Below are positions 43,900 to 55,043 of a stretch of DNA of 64,000 nucleotides, one piece after another. The stretch is from Chrysolina oricalcia. Taxonomy: Eukaryota; Arthropoda; Insecta; Coleoptera; Chrysomelidae. The DNA is taken from positions 57,208,507 through 57,272,506 of the forward strand of contig OX101816.2 in assembly GCA_944452925.2 (NCBI GenBank), read 5' to 3'. The notes under the pieces are model-generated. The model saw only the letters and a program-made list of their open reading frames with translations, did no database searches and was not told the origin of the DNA. The first letter of the stretch is position 1. The number at the start of each line of letters is the position of its first letter. The position numbers were made by a program, and so were the translations under genes.

Positions 43900-44200
43900 A
43901 GTACAAAATGGAAAACGCGTGAAAACTATATTTAAAAACATGCTTTCATTTATAAAATATTCAAAAAAAAAAATTAGTGAATGAAAACACAATTTTTTTA
44001 TTTTTTAAACATTTTCTTAAAGGCTTGAGGCGAAACCTCAAAGCTTTAAGAAAATATTAAAATTTTAAAATTTCCCTGTGTTTCATTCACCAAATATTAT
44101 TTCTTTACTTTTTATGTGAATAGTTCATAAAAAAACTTCTTTTTAAAAAATTCTTTTTACGCTTATTTTATTACTGAATATGTATGTTTAACGGAACAGA
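43900..44200. repeat. AT-rich inverted repeat
   Basis: AAACATTTTCTTAAAGGCTTG and CAAAGCTTTAAGAAAATATT form a hairpin around GAGGCGAAACCTC at 44005-44060. Matching ATGAAAACACAATTTTTT and TGTGTTTCATTCAC flanks extend it. Non-coding. Confidence 0.45.
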
Positions 44201-44562
44201 GGCAAAGTTACTCTGGGATCTTTTTCCGTTGTTCATACCAATATCACCAATTCGTGCTGATACATTAGAATGCCAATTTCCTGTTTTTCATTGACGATAA
44301 TACCAAAATAATACTGATAACTGATAACTGATATCGGATTTACTTGGATCAGATTGTCCATGCACTGTTTTTCTTTATTCGCCTCTCTACTGTGGTAATC
44401 CTTTATGCGTCGCTAAAATTTCGTGTTTTGAGTTTGTTCATTTTGAGTTTTCCAGGAAGTGTGTGAGAGGCTAGACGAAGGCAAGATGACACATTGAATA
44501 GGTATTTTTTAATCTCAATTTACATCAGATTCTACTAAATTTCATCTTGGATATCTTCCACG

Positions 44563-45530
44563 TATAATAATAATTTATTCATTCCATTAAGACCATATAC
44601 ATGGTATTGGACATGTCAAAGAAGTAAATCTTGTTACATAAACAAAACAAAGAAAACTGTATAAACGTAACACTTACAGATACATGTATATAATATATAC
44701 ATAGGATATAAATAGGATTTCAGTTGATTTTTGAAACGTATTTCAATGTTTTCACTCTTTATAATGTCGGGAAAAGTATTGAAAAACTTTATACCACTGT
44801 ATAGCAAATAGTGATGTTCTGTGTGTAGGTATCTGTAGCAATTGGAGAATAGCAGTAGCTAGCATTGATTTTTTTTACAGACATTTTCAATAGCAGTTCT
44901 ACAAGACACATCTGAACCTATATTTACAGACCGTCTGATTCTTTTTTGCCGTTCAAGTGGAGTAAAACTGTTTTTGAGGCATTCAATGTCAATCCATTAT
45001 TGAAAGATAATTCGGCAAATTTATTCGCCAAATAATTCAACCTTTCTTGTAGCTCATTTATTACCTTGCGCTGCAAGTGATATATCATCTGCGTATGATA
45101 TTAGGCAATCAGTATTCAAGTAATGTGGAAGATCGTTGATGAAAATGAGGAATAACAATGGCCCCAGTATTGATTCCTGTGGAATTCCTAGATTCACATC
45201 ATACGTTTTTGTTTCGGTGCCATTTATTCTAATGAAAATTCTTCTATTTTCTATGTAGAACATTAACCATAATAGTATTTTTCCTCTAATGCCTATTGTA
45301 TGTAGTTTTTTCACGAGAAATTTGAGTTCTAAACAGTCGAAAGCTTTGGTGAGATCGAAAAATAGTACCCCTTCATGCTTTTTCTGATCCAAATACTGTA
45401 GAAGACTGTAGATGGCACTCTCTGTTGACCTTCCTGGATAAAAACCATTTTGACATTTAATGATGATTTTATATTTTTCAAAATATATCCTGAGTTATAA
45501 AGTGCAGTGTCTGTACCATCCTTGAGAGAG
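44563..45530 (-). pseudogene. 5'-truncated CR1/Jockey-like LINE
   Basis: From 45530 down: NGFYPGRSTESAIYSLLQYL, then GVLFFDLTKAFDCLELK (first catalytic Asp), GIPQESILGPLLFLIFINDL and LISYADDISLAAQGN with an intact YADD. Downstream, NGLTLNASKT follows in frame damage, then the C-terminus SGIKFFNTFPDIIKSENIEI, RFKNQLKSYLYP near 44760. The 3' end ATGAATAAATTATTATTATA lies at about 44563-44585. The segment between palm and C-terminus is shortened. Confidence 0.85.
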
Positions 45531-45949
45531 AAACTTGACTAATTGTTTTTTCTTTTAGTCTGCGCCAGGCATATCTTCAAAATAATATTCCTGCGATAAA
45601 CGCTACCAATTAAATAATCATTTGCAGGAAGGAGGCCGCAGGCGGCTTTGGTTAATCATACGTTGAACTGAATTTTGTTATAAATGGGGCTTCATAGGTA
45701 CATAGGCATTGCCATTGGCCGGGTATAATATGAAAACTACAATTTATCCATGAACGGTTGATCTTTATGATTAATAATCTAATAATTTGTCTAACTACCG
45801 TAATTGAAAATATTTTTTTCGTTTCATGCAGGGTCTTAGAGTGCATTAGAAGCAGGATATAGATTTACACCTGAAAAACTAGATACCACCCAGAAAAAAA
45901 TGTAAAAATAATTTTTAGGAAGTACAACGACCACCCGTCAGAAGAACTT

Positions 45950-47390
45950 TTTTTTGAAACTGAACTTTTGGATCCAAGGCAATTGTTCTTCGTGAATAAT
46001 TGTAATATTAATTGACTTATCGAAAGCATTCGACATCATTGACCCCCATATTATTTGCAAAAAACTTTATTCACTTGGCTTCAGGGGTAACTTTCTTTTA
46101 TGGATCAGATCATACCTGACTCTCAGAAAGATACATGTCAAAGTTGACAATTGTCAGTCGCAGCAATATGATATTTATCTTGGGGTTCCTCAAGGTTCTA
46201 TATTGGGCCCACTCATCTTCTGTTCATCAATGAATCACTTCTTGTCAATCACATTTTTATGCTGACGATACGCAATTGTATCTGAGTTTTGACGCTAACG
46301 AGTCACAAAATTCTATAACTCACATTAATTCTGATATCGAAAATCTTGTCTTATTTTCGCAAAAAAATTGTTTGAGCATTAATGCCACCAAATCAAGTGC
46401 AATCATATTCGGAAGTGACAATAACAGACAAATGGTCAGGGGCACCTCACCAATCATGGTCCAGGGAGAAAGACTAGAACTCCAAAGCAAAGTAAAAAGC
46501 TTGGGTTTTGTTTTGGACCAAAAACTGAATTTTAGCTTACACGCAAATAATTTTTTGAAGAAAACGTATTGTGAACTGAAAAGACTATTCCTAAATCGTG
46601 ATATTTTGAGTACAGAGCTCAGAATTCTCCTATGTGACTCGTTAGTTTTATCCCACTTTAATTACGGTGATGTCGTGTATGGACCTTGTTTGGACCAGAC
46701 CTATAGTAAAAAAATTCAGAAGGTGCAGAATTGCTGCATCAGGTTCATTTTCAACCTGTCAAGAAGAGATCACGTTTCTGTGAAGATCAAATCTTTGAAA
46801 TGGTTGAAAATGGAAATGAGAAGGAAACATCGCTTGGCTTGTCAAATCCACAAAATTGTTACCACTTCTGTGCCTGGCTATTTAAAAAAATGCCTGAGAC
46901 ACCGATCCTCCATTCATAATCGATAACTAAGACACAAGCACCTTCTTAACATACCCCAGCACTCGTCGGCCTTTTTCAAAAAGTCTTACGCAGCTCCTTC
47001 GCTCTATAACTCAATTCCAAATAATATTAAATAGAAATCACTGACTCTTTACAAAAAGTACCTGCTTGATATGCAGTAGGTATCAAATATTTTGCTAATT
47101 GTTTTCTTGAATTTTGTTCATTTGTTAGTTATGCTCAATTCGATAATCCAATTTTGATACTCTAAAAAAAGGGAAAAAGGAAAAAATATGTATATTTGTT
47201 AGTTAACCAAGACTCTTTATTCTTGATTTTTTTTCTCCTTTTTCTTTTAGTTATTCTAGTATAAGCATGGTAGTCTACATTTTTTACATAAGTTAAGAAT
47301 TTACTGTAATAATTTCAGGTTGAGTGTAAGAGCAGTCACTGACTGAACTCCGCCTTGAATAAAGACACTTTATTATTATTATATTATTAT
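45950..47390 (+). mobile_element. 5'-truncated LINE with TTA-repeat tail
   Basis: Reading begins near 46010 with LSKAFDIIDPHIICKKLYSL (RT), GFRGNFLLWIRSYLTLRKIH and YLGVPQGSILGPLIF, and reaches FYADDTQLYLSFDA at 46250-46290. The main open frame is 46276-46926. The C-terminus (NIPQHSSAFFKKSYAAPSLY, NSIPNNIK) ends near 47080. A 3' UTR leads to GAATAAAGACACTTTATTATT at 47360-47390. Fragments of the same family recur at 51550-51660 and 53470-53690, and a relative at 17000-17580. Confidence 0.85.
46276..46926 (+). pseudogene. LINE ORF2, RT-to-C-terminal frame (216 codons)
   Basis: This frame starts inside the element just after the catalytic FYADD. CLSINATKSSAIIFGS is the LN--KT---F motif, then KVKSLGFVLDQKLNFSLHAN (LG---D--L-F--H), LRILLCDSLVLSHFNYGDVV, YGPCLDQTYSKKIQKVQNCC and IRFIFNLSRRDHVS. 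A stop at 46924 cuts off the last ~50 codons, which continue in frame. The predicted Met is not a true start. Upstream RT motifs are in other frames, so the copy is dead. Confidence 0.85.
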
Positions 47391-47559
47391 TCCCAATTGT
47401 ACATCTCACAGGATAGCTTCGAGTATAATATTATTTCCTCGTTGTACTCGGTTGTGGGCTGAAACTACAACTTCGAAATTGCAACCATGTTTGGATCAAT
47501 ATAATATAATCAAATCGTAAAAACTTCATCTGCTTACAACACAGAAGTGAAAATAGTGT

Positions 47560-47760
47560 GGTATGTACCTCAGGGTTCGTTTATGGTCTTGTTCCTGTCT
47601 GAAACAATGATGTAACCAGTACACAAAATACTTCATTTTTTACAGAAACAAAACCGAAAATTTGAAGAGGTTAATAAAGTTAAAAAGGGTTTGAATTTTG
47701 TTACCTTGAATTTGAAATTCTTTCACGATTCCTTCAAATTTTTCTCATGAGATCTTAGTG
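47560..47760 (+). pseudogene. Possible RT scrap
   Basis: VPQGSFMVLFLSETMM followed in another frame by NDVTSTQNTSFFTE resembles PQG--LGP-LF---NDV-----FADD in a badly decayed state. Weak. Confidence 0.25.
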
Positions 47761-47769
47761 TAAACAAAC

Positions 47770-48600
47770 ATCTTTACTAAGTACCAAATTATCAGTTCAT
47801 GAAAGTTTCATTGATAATATTTTTTATCATCGCTTTCATCATTCACTTTGCGATAAATATGAATACAACGATTTGTTTATCAATGAAAAGGGTCTGGCAT
47901 TCAGTAAATACCGTTATAAATAAACAGTCTGTCAACTGTTTGTAAACAAATAATAAACCACGAATATTTGTGTAGCGTGATCAAGAAGGCGTTTGTTGTT
48001 GCCAGCAAAGTATATACTGGAATACTGGTCGGGAACGAAAACGCGTTTTATTTTTATCTATTTCCGGAAAGAGACACAAAAATCTAGCGATGGTCTCGTT
48101 AATAAATCAGTGACCCGAAATGAAAAGTGAAAATAAAATAAAATCTGCGGCACTTTGTGTACCGAATATAGGACGCCTGGAAATAACATTTTCTCCGTAT
48201 CGGAGGGCACTGACCCTTCTAATATCTTGTTTTCCAATGTGTTTGAAAGTAAATACCTATAAATCGTAAATAAATAATAAAATGAATGTGTCATTGTATA
48301 GTATCTATCGTGGCTTGCTGTTTGTCTTCCTGATAAATATGTGTGTGTGGAACAGGAAGAGATTAGACTATATTTTTTTTTTCAAATGCAGCCGAAGTTG
48401 AGTGTTCGCTTAGAAAGTATACAAAATCTGAAAAAAAATTTAAATAAGTAATGAAGGATTGTTCATCCAATTTCAGAAGAAATGTTTGAATAGATTTCTA
48501 GATAATTATCTCTCTCATAAACACTTACATGAGTGAATTATCTATTACATAGTTTCAACCTAGGTTTTAAAAACCCGGAACCGACGGGAATTTTTACGCA
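47770..48600. other. No recognised gene
   Basis: AT-rich DNA; the ORF at 48058-48294 (minus) is unremarkable. It ends at the Tigger left terminus. Confidence 0.45.
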
Positions 48601-48614
48601 CTGAAATTGAAGTA

Positions 48615-50692
48615 CAGCGAAACTTCGCCAACTCGAATCTCCAAGCGACAGTAAGTTGAATTCAAATAATAGACTAAATTGGGGATTTTAAAATTTACAT
48701 ACATATGTACATATGCATGCATTACCTAACTAGTTACATATTCATATTATACATAACTACATACAAATAATAAAAATATACATATGTAGTTAAAACAACG
48801 TAGATTCTTAATTGAAAAAAATCCGTATTTTTTGTTTGTTTAAATATGGACCAGTTATCTTTTTCTATAAAATCTTCCTCTACATTTAGCGAAGCTGCGA
48901 AGCATGTACTGCATTGGGAAAATATTCTCTTGACGAAGCAAAATCTCTTAGAGTTAGCAGAATACGCCTGGTTAAATGTAGGTTTGGTAACAGCTGATTC
49001 AACGTCGCTTTCACTAGAGTTTTCTTCCTCCTCTAAGCCTGAAACAATATGTAAAAAATATTTGTGTCTAAAAATGCCACATTTTATCTTAAATTTACCT
49101 TTATCACAATGAGTTAGATTTTTTATAACTTTATCTTAAATGTCTTCTTCTATTGGGAAGTCCATTGTTTGTACACCATCGTCAATATCAACCTAATCTT
49201 CAAAGGAGTAAAGGAGACATCATCGCTTTCCATTGCCGTTCTGTATGTGGTCCAAATTTGTTTCAATTCAGACAGTGGAAGATCAACTTCTTCATCCCAG
49301 TTATACTGCATCTTTAGCAAAACCTGCCTTCCTAAAACAATTGCTGATTGTTTGTTGTTTTACATCGATATTCCAGGTTTTGTTTAGATCCCTGATCGCA
49401 TCAAGTAACGACACAGACGTAGGAGTTGATTTTTCCATATGAGCCAAGACTTTCATCACGATTCGTTTTCTATAATGCTGCTTAAGATTCTTGATAATCT
49501 CTTGGTCTATTGGTTGTAGAACAGACGTCAAATTAGGAGGGAAATATTTGAATTTAATGTTTTTTAAGCTTGTTTCTACATCCTTAGGATGTGCGGGACA
49601 ATTGTCAACAAACAGTATAGAATCTTCCTATTTTCAGCAGCAAAGATGTTATCTAGCTTTTTGAGCCACTTCTCGTAAATTTCACTTGTCATCCACGCTT
49701 TTTTGTTGTGGTCATAATCCACATCAAGTGATTTTATGCCCTTAAAACAACGTGGATTTTTCGACTGTAATTCTCTCTTTGCTTTTTTAGCCACCAAAGC
49801 ATTTTTGACCATTGAAACGTAACGTTTTGTTCGGTATACATTTAAAAAAGATGCCCGTTTCATCTGCATTAAAAATGTCGCTTTCATGGTATCGTCTGAT
49901 CAAATCTGGCAAAATATTTTTTTTCCAGTCCTCACTAGATTGCAAATCTGCAGAAGCAATTTCACCACAAACGACATTTGGACGATATTATGCCGTTTTT
50001 TAAATTTTTCTAACCATCCTACACTAGCTGAAAAATCTTCACCACCCAAAGCCACAGCAAATTCTTTAGCTTTTTCTCTGATTGAAGTTCCAGAGAGAGG
50101 AAGATTTTTGTCACGTGCAGCAGTAACTCACTTAAAAAGCATAGCTTCGTCAACATCATTATTATTACAGGTTCTAAGCCTTTTTCGTTTGTAATTAAAA
50201 TCAAAGTCACCTTGTTTTTTTTAAAGCTTGTCTTTGTTTTTCAAAATGGTTGATAATGTGTTAGCAGGAATCATAAATTGTTGTGCAATGTCCTTTTTCT
50301 TCTTTTCTCCTTTTTCTACCTCAGCAATTAAATTTAATTTTTCCTTGAGCGTTAAACATTTCAAATTTCGTTTTGCCATTTTAGTCTCCCACTTAAATCA
50401 CTACAAATCCTGTCAAATTTCACCACCTTTACTCACTACAACTGTTAATAATGATAAATCGCCTGGAAGCATGCTAAGAAACTAAAAATAAGTTTTTATC
50501 TGTCGCCGCTCGTCACTGAGCTTGGGCTACCGCTAAATTTCAGTTCGAGTTTTAGAATAGTCGTGATATAGAAATTCGACTTATGGAGTCAAAAATACAT
50601 AGTCAGGTTGTGAAAACGTATGTATTTGTAAAGAATATTCGATTTGTAGAATATTGCGAGGTAGGGAAGTTCGAATTAGGGAAGTTTCACTG
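48615..50692 (-). mobile_element. Tigger/pogo-like transposon, ~2.1 kb
   Basis: Left end CAGCGAAACTTCGCCAACTCG (48615, preceded by TA) and the inverted right end CAGTGAAACTTCCCTAATTCG (ending at 50692) match over ~28 bp. The element contains a complete but frameshifted CENP-B-like transposase on the minus strand. TA duplication is visible on the left; the right side has changed. The microsatellite-like ACATATGTACATATGC stretch at 48695-48790 lies in its 3' end. Confidence 0.88.
49301..50380 (-). pseudogene. Tigger transposase pseudogene
   Basis: Starts MAKRNLKCLTLKEKLNLIAE at 50380, a pogo/CENP-B type N-terminal HTH (DIAQQFMIPANTLSTILKNK), then the second DNA-binding part (REKAKEFAVALGGEDFSASV, GWLEKFKKRHNI). 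DDE motifs: NADETGIFFKCIPNKT (first Asp), then PRCFKGIKSLDVDYDHNKKA and WMTSEIYEKWLKKL, then LFVDNCPAHPKDV (second Asp) and LTSVLQPIDQEIIKNLKQHY (third Asp, 32 residues later). The C-terminus reads NIDVKQQTISNCFRKAGF. Several frameshifts and stops split it. All three catalytic residues survive. Confidence 0.9.
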
Positions 50693-51002
50693 AACCTACT
50701 AGTATTTCAAAAATGGACTACTTTGTAACAAATATTTCTCAAACTCTCTGTCTCGAAGATATCACTAATGTTAACCTTGTCTTCTAACTTTTCATTAAAA
50801 AAAAATACTCGACGAAAAATAAGTTTTAAGAACACATGCACAGAGACTGTTGCTCATTGTCTCTCGAATGAAAACTTGTCGAAGAAAATTTCCATAATGT
50901 GCAATGTGCTTATGAAACTTTTTTGCGTATACTTACGTACTGCGTTTTGCTATACCCAACGGTAAAAAGAACCTTTAATCACAAAGCACAGATCAGCATA
51001 AC

Positions 51003-51190
51003 CTGAGGAGATACAGCGAAGTGGTCGTGGTGTTAGAGCCTTTAGCTTCCACCCAGGCGGCCCGGGTTCGATTCCCGGTCGCGTGTCACTGAGCTGAAGT
51101 TGTTCAGATTTCACTTTTATTTAAACTGTGGGTCCCGTATCTCCCTTGCTCGCACAAGCTCTGCTTTTGAGGAGTTTTCTCCGAAAACCT
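51003..51190 (+). mobile_element. tRNA-derived SINE (second family)
   Basis: The head GTGGTCGTGGTGTTAGAGCC (box A) and a perfect box B GGTTCGATTCC inside GGCCCGGGTTCGATTCCCGG show tRNA ancestry. The acceptor strands ACAGCGA and TCGCGTGT pair only with a bulge and the anticodon loop is too long, so it is not a working tRNA gene. The body has CTTGCTCGCACAAGCTCTGC, TTTTGAGGAG and CCGAAAACC, echoing the 3' core of the SINE at 20519, then an A-rich tail. Confidence 0.75.
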
Positions 51191-51549
51191 GGGAGTTTCG
51201 TAAAAACAAAAAAAAATATGAATATATCAATCTCATGGAAAACAACTCATAAGAAAAAAACACACATGGGTGTTCTTGCAAGCTTGAGCAAACACCAGAA
51301 GCAGAAAAAAAATTGGAACATATTTAAAATGAAACCGGAATGGGAAAACAAAAGAACGCAATTTTAACAAAAATATTAAAGAACATCAGTAATTCAATTT
51401 GCGAACTATTAAAATTTTTGATAAATCTTTTAATTGGAATTGCAGAGATCCCAGACAAACTAAAAATTAGATTATAACACCGATCTTGAGAAAAAGGCGA
51501 AAATTACGGACATTTTCCGGTCATAGAAACTCACTTTATAAAAGAATAT

Positions 51550-51660
51550 AATGTCGGTATACTTATCTTTGACTTATCGAAAGTATTCTACATTATTGAC
51601 CACCATATTATATGCAAAAAAACTGTACACACACTTGGCTTCAGAAGTGAGTTGCATTTT
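51550..51660 (+). pseudogene. LINE RT scrap (46-kb family)
   Basis: LIFDLSKVFYIIDHHIICKK and HTLGFRSELH correspond to LSKAFDIIDPHIICKK and YSLGFRG in the 45950-47390 LINE. It is about 35 codons with the catalytic Asp lost. Confidence 0.7.
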
Positions 51661-51714
51661 ACACTTGTTTCTGTTCATTCACTTTATAAAAGAATATAAT
51701 GTCGGTATACTTGA

Positions 51715-51990
51715 TAAGAATAAAATCGACAAAGTCGAAGTACCCTTCTCTCCAAATATGAGGCAAAAATCTGACAGAATACAACTACTTCCCTGGCTAA
51801 TGCCACGACGGATATTGAACTACATCTGACAGATATTTGTGCAATGTTCTTCAAAGAAGACTCAGTTGCAAGTGCTTATTGTAGATAAACAAGAGATTAT
51901 CCTTAATTTGGCTCGGGATGACCACCTGTAGACATGTTTCGAGGTTGTGGCCTCTCATTAGTGCAAGGGTAGGTCCGACAACTTTGAGTT
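51715..51990. repeat. Single arm of the GCCACGACG foldback family, with decayed hammerhead
   Basis: From AATAAAATCGACAAAGTCG through CTGGCTAATGCCACGACGG and AAGACTCAGTTGCAAGTGC it parallels 52190-52380. It then runs on through GATGACCACCTGTAGACATG to a hammerhead-like block on the minus strand (51931-51970): CTAATGA, stem II GAGG/CCTC, GAAA, palindromic ACATGT, cut site GTC. The core G5 is A, so it is predicted inactive. Confidence 0.65.
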
Positions 51991-52409
51991 GTCTTGTTTC
52001 TGCCAAATGAATTATTTAATTATTCCCTACGGATGAATCAGCGTCTTACAGTAAGTCAGTCGCTGCGCCATCCGCCAGGAAAATCAATAAGCACTCCTCG
52101 AGACAGCAAAAGACTCCAGGTAGAGTAAATGCGAAAATTCGAACAATTTCGAATGTTTTGCCGGAGAGTACAAAAAATGATAAGAATAAAATCGACAAAG
52201 TCGAAGTACCCTCCTCTCCAAATATTTCCACAAAGTGGAATATATGAGGCAAAAATCTGACAGAAAACAACTACTTCCCTGGTTAATGCCACGACAGATA
52301 CTGAACTACATATGACAGATATTTGTGCAACTTTCTTCAAAGAAGACTCAGTTGCAAGTGCTTATTGTAGACAAACAATTTTTTTGTCTACAATAAGCAC
52401 TTGCAACCA

Positions 52410-53240
52410 GGGTTCGAAAATATCATGATATTTATATAAATATATCATATGATATATATCCGATATATATCATATTTAAAATTTAATTATTTAATCAAAA
52501 AACATCATTGTTTCTAGCACAAACTATTGTTTAACACAAATACATTAACAAAAACCTATATTCTAAACAACAAAACGGTTTATTCTAACTCTAATTAAAA
52601 AGAAAAACAAAAACAATTAATAAAAAACCATATTTTAACATTATTTTATTATTTCAACACAATTAAAAACCTTTTCCAAACAACAAAACCTTTTTCTAAC
52701 ATTGATAACTCTAATTAAAAAGAAAAAAACTAAAAACAAAGAGATTTTAAATTTTAAATAACATTAACATTATTATGTCAACATTGATATTGGTATATCC
52801 TCATCAGATGAAATATTAATATCAATATTATTCCTATTATTTACAATTACGTCTGAATCTTCAGATATGGCTGGTTTCCATGCCCAGTCAAGGTTGGTTT
52901 TCTTTTTATCTATATTTTGATTCATACACTTGAACATAAAAACCAGTCTACTAGCTTTTTGGTTTCCCAAGCGATTCCGTTAATCCGATTGAACCAAACC
53001 GAAAGAAGAAAAGGTCCTTTCAAGATATTTTCGGATGTTTAGAATGATGGAAAACATTTTTAATTTAATAAATAAAATTATCGAATATATCAGATATATA
53101 TCAAGTAATAAATATCATGATATATATCGTAATATATATCATGATATAAGTGAAATTAGAGTATATTTCGTTTTAATTCCGAGAGTTCCAACCTTTGACA
53201 GCTGTTTCGTTATCACTGGATATATATCCTCCGAACCCTG
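52410..53240 (-). mobile_element. Non-autonomous hAT element with perfect 8-bp TSD
   Basis: CAGGGTTCGAAAATATC at the left end and CCGAACCCTG at the right are hAT-type terminal repeats. CTTGCAAC lies at 52402-52409 and 53241-53248, a perfect 8-bp target duplication. Ends are rich in ATATATC palindromes. It holds only the end of a transposase (52773-53035, minus). A 41-bp piece of the hammerhead repeat lies at 53172-53212. Confidence 0.92.
52773..53035 (-). pseudogene. hAT transposase dimerisation-domain remnant
   Basis: The minus strand reads LERTFSSFGLVQSD, a stop, then RNRLGNQKASRLVFMFKCMN, an acidic stretch and a stop at 52773. ERTFSSFGL-QS--RNRL----A-KLVF is the C-terminal dimerisation signature of hAT transposases. 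About 85 codons remain of a ~600-codon protein, so the element depended on an autonomous relative. Confidence 0.8.
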
Positions 53241-53469
53241 CTTGCAACTGAGTCTTTTCTGAAGAACGTTGCACAAATATCTGTCAGATGTAGTTCAATA
53301 TCCGTCGTGGCATTAGCCAGGGAAGTAGTTGTTTTCTGTCAGATTTTTTCCTTATATTTTACACTTTGTGGAAATATTTGGAGAGAAGGGTAGGTACTTC
53401 GACTTTGTCGATTTTATTCTTATCATTTATTTATACTCTCCAGCAAAACATTCGAACTTGTTCGAATTT

Positions 53470-53690
53470 TCGGTATACTTATTTTTGACTTAGCGAAGGT
53501 ATTCTTCATTATTGACCACCATATTATATGCAAAAAAGGATATTTTGATTTTTTTGTTTGTACACACTTGGCTTCAGGAGTGAGTTATTTTCATGCCTTG
53601 GATCTCAGCTGACTCTCTCATGCTGAAGTTGACAATTGTCAGTCGCATCAGTGTGACATTGATCTTGGGATCTTCGCATTTCTTCTTTCA
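53470..53690 (+). pseudogene. LINE RT scrap (46-kb family)
   Basis: LIFDLAKVFFIIDHHIICKK, then THLASG and VDNCQSHQCDIDLG, match the RT around 46010-46190 of the 45950 LINE (VDNCQSQQYDIYLGVPQ). A ~25-bp T-rich insertion and frameshifts break it. Confidence 0.7.
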
Positions 53691-53699
53691 ACGATATGC

Positions 53700-54270
53700 C
53701 TAATCACATATGAATACTAATGCGTAGGGGTACTATAATTTCATAGTCATCGCCTATTGTATTAGTTATTCAAAAGTGTGTACTAAAAGTTAGTTATCAA
53801 TTGACAGATTTTGTCAGTTTTGACAGTGTCTGAAAAATAGAAAATATACTGTTTTGTGACGTGTTATAATGACAATCGTTATGTAATTGTATTATACTGA
53901 CGTAGAAGTTCATTATGGTTCTAGGACCATAATAAAGTTCAGAAAGTACCATAATAAAATTTAATTGTGAAGTTGCAAGTAATATCAAAAAATTTGATTC
54001 AAAATAGAAAACTTTCCAACTCTACCATTTATTATAAATTTGAAAAAGAGCAAGTCTTGCCATTGGCTATATGAATCACCCATTTTCAAAGGTTTTACTG
54101 CACATCGACAATGTTTGACAGTGAATAAATAATTTGCTGTTGCGTTGTTAAAAAAATGGAAGGACACAGCTTGCTCACTATTTTTCGCAATGATTGACAA
54201 AATTTTGAATTTGACAAATATATAATTATATTTATTGATGTCAGCAGATAAAGCCTTGTATGTAATTTGG
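53700..54270. other. No recognised gene
   Basis: AT-rich, apparently single-copy sequence. The ORFs at 53797-53988 and 53985-54275 (minus) have no recognised motif. Confidence 0.45.
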
Positions 54271-54372
54271 ATCATAAACGATCATTATGGTGCACGCCGT
54301 GTTTCTGGCTCGGCTAACGCCTCGCCTTAAACATATTCACGGCTACTACCATAATGATCATCTTTATGATTC
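54271..54372. repeat. Small palindromic repeat
   Basis: GATCATAAACGATCATTATGG and CCATAATGATCATCTTTATG form the stem. The loop carries GGCTCGGCTAACGCCTCGCC, like those at 5163-5212 and 36560-36590. MITE-like. Confidence 0.55.
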
Positions 54373-54379
54373 TTATTAC

Positions 54380-55035
54380 TTGATAACTCTTGTGGTCTTC
54401 CTTGATATTTTTCTTTAAAGTAGTTCTGATATTTCTTCTAGATTTTTCTGCTTCTACCTGATTAAAATCGGTTTTGAGTTGAAAATAGGTTATATTTTAT
54501 CAATTTCATGTATTTTCTGTATGCCATCAATTCTGGTGTTTCAGTCAATGCCAGCGAACAAACGTATTTACTGATCTATTATATCAAAAAAATTAAAGTA
54601 ATGATTTGCAACATCACAAATTTTGCAATTGTAACGGAAGTGCTAAATAAGTTTTTTAATTATAGCGCAGTTGAGCATGATAATACTTTTAGACTATCTT
54701 CGATTTTTGTTCTGATATGTAAATTTAGTTACCTCGTTCGAAATTGTAACGTTACAAATAATGGCATTGACACAATTGATTCTTTATCTGAAGGATGAAC
54801 TGTTTGCGAGTCTAAAAATAATGTAAAACGTGATGGTTCATGTATTTTAACGTCCATAAGTGAGTAATGTAAAATAAAATATTTACCGATTAAAAAGTTT
54901 TTTCAATTATACATTATATACAGTGCATTCCATTCGAAACGAGCCACCCTGAATAACTTTTGGAACAATAAATTTCAGAAAAATTTTAAAAACTCGTCGA
55001 CAATAGTATATAGGGGGGCACATTTTGACATATTC
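54380..55035. other. No recognised gene
   Basis: AT-rich; the ORF at 54508-54798 has no recognised domain. It ends at a piggyBac terminus. Confidence 0.45.
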
Positions 55036-55043
55036 ACATTTAA

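Larger units (their letters stand above)
52133..53474. repeat. Palindromic repeat, right arm split by a hAT
   Basis: The left arm 52133-52378 (GCGAAAATTCGAACAATTTCG to TGTAGACAAAC) is inverted immediately after (TTTGTCTACAATAAGC to GTTCGAATTTTCGG, ending near 53474). The right arm is broken at 52409 by an 831-bp hAT and resumes at 53241. Removing the hAT and one CTTGCAAC restores a ~500-bp palindrome of the GCCACGACG family. Confidence 0.85.

Noticed and set aside
49169..50485. Plus-strand ORFs across the Tigger element
   Set aside because: Antisense shadows of the transposase pseudogene on the minus strand.
51016..51085. Candidate tRNA gene with a perfect box B
   Set aside because: Acceptor strands pair only with a bulge, the anticodon loop is too long, and SINE body sequence follows directly, so it was called the head of a SINE.
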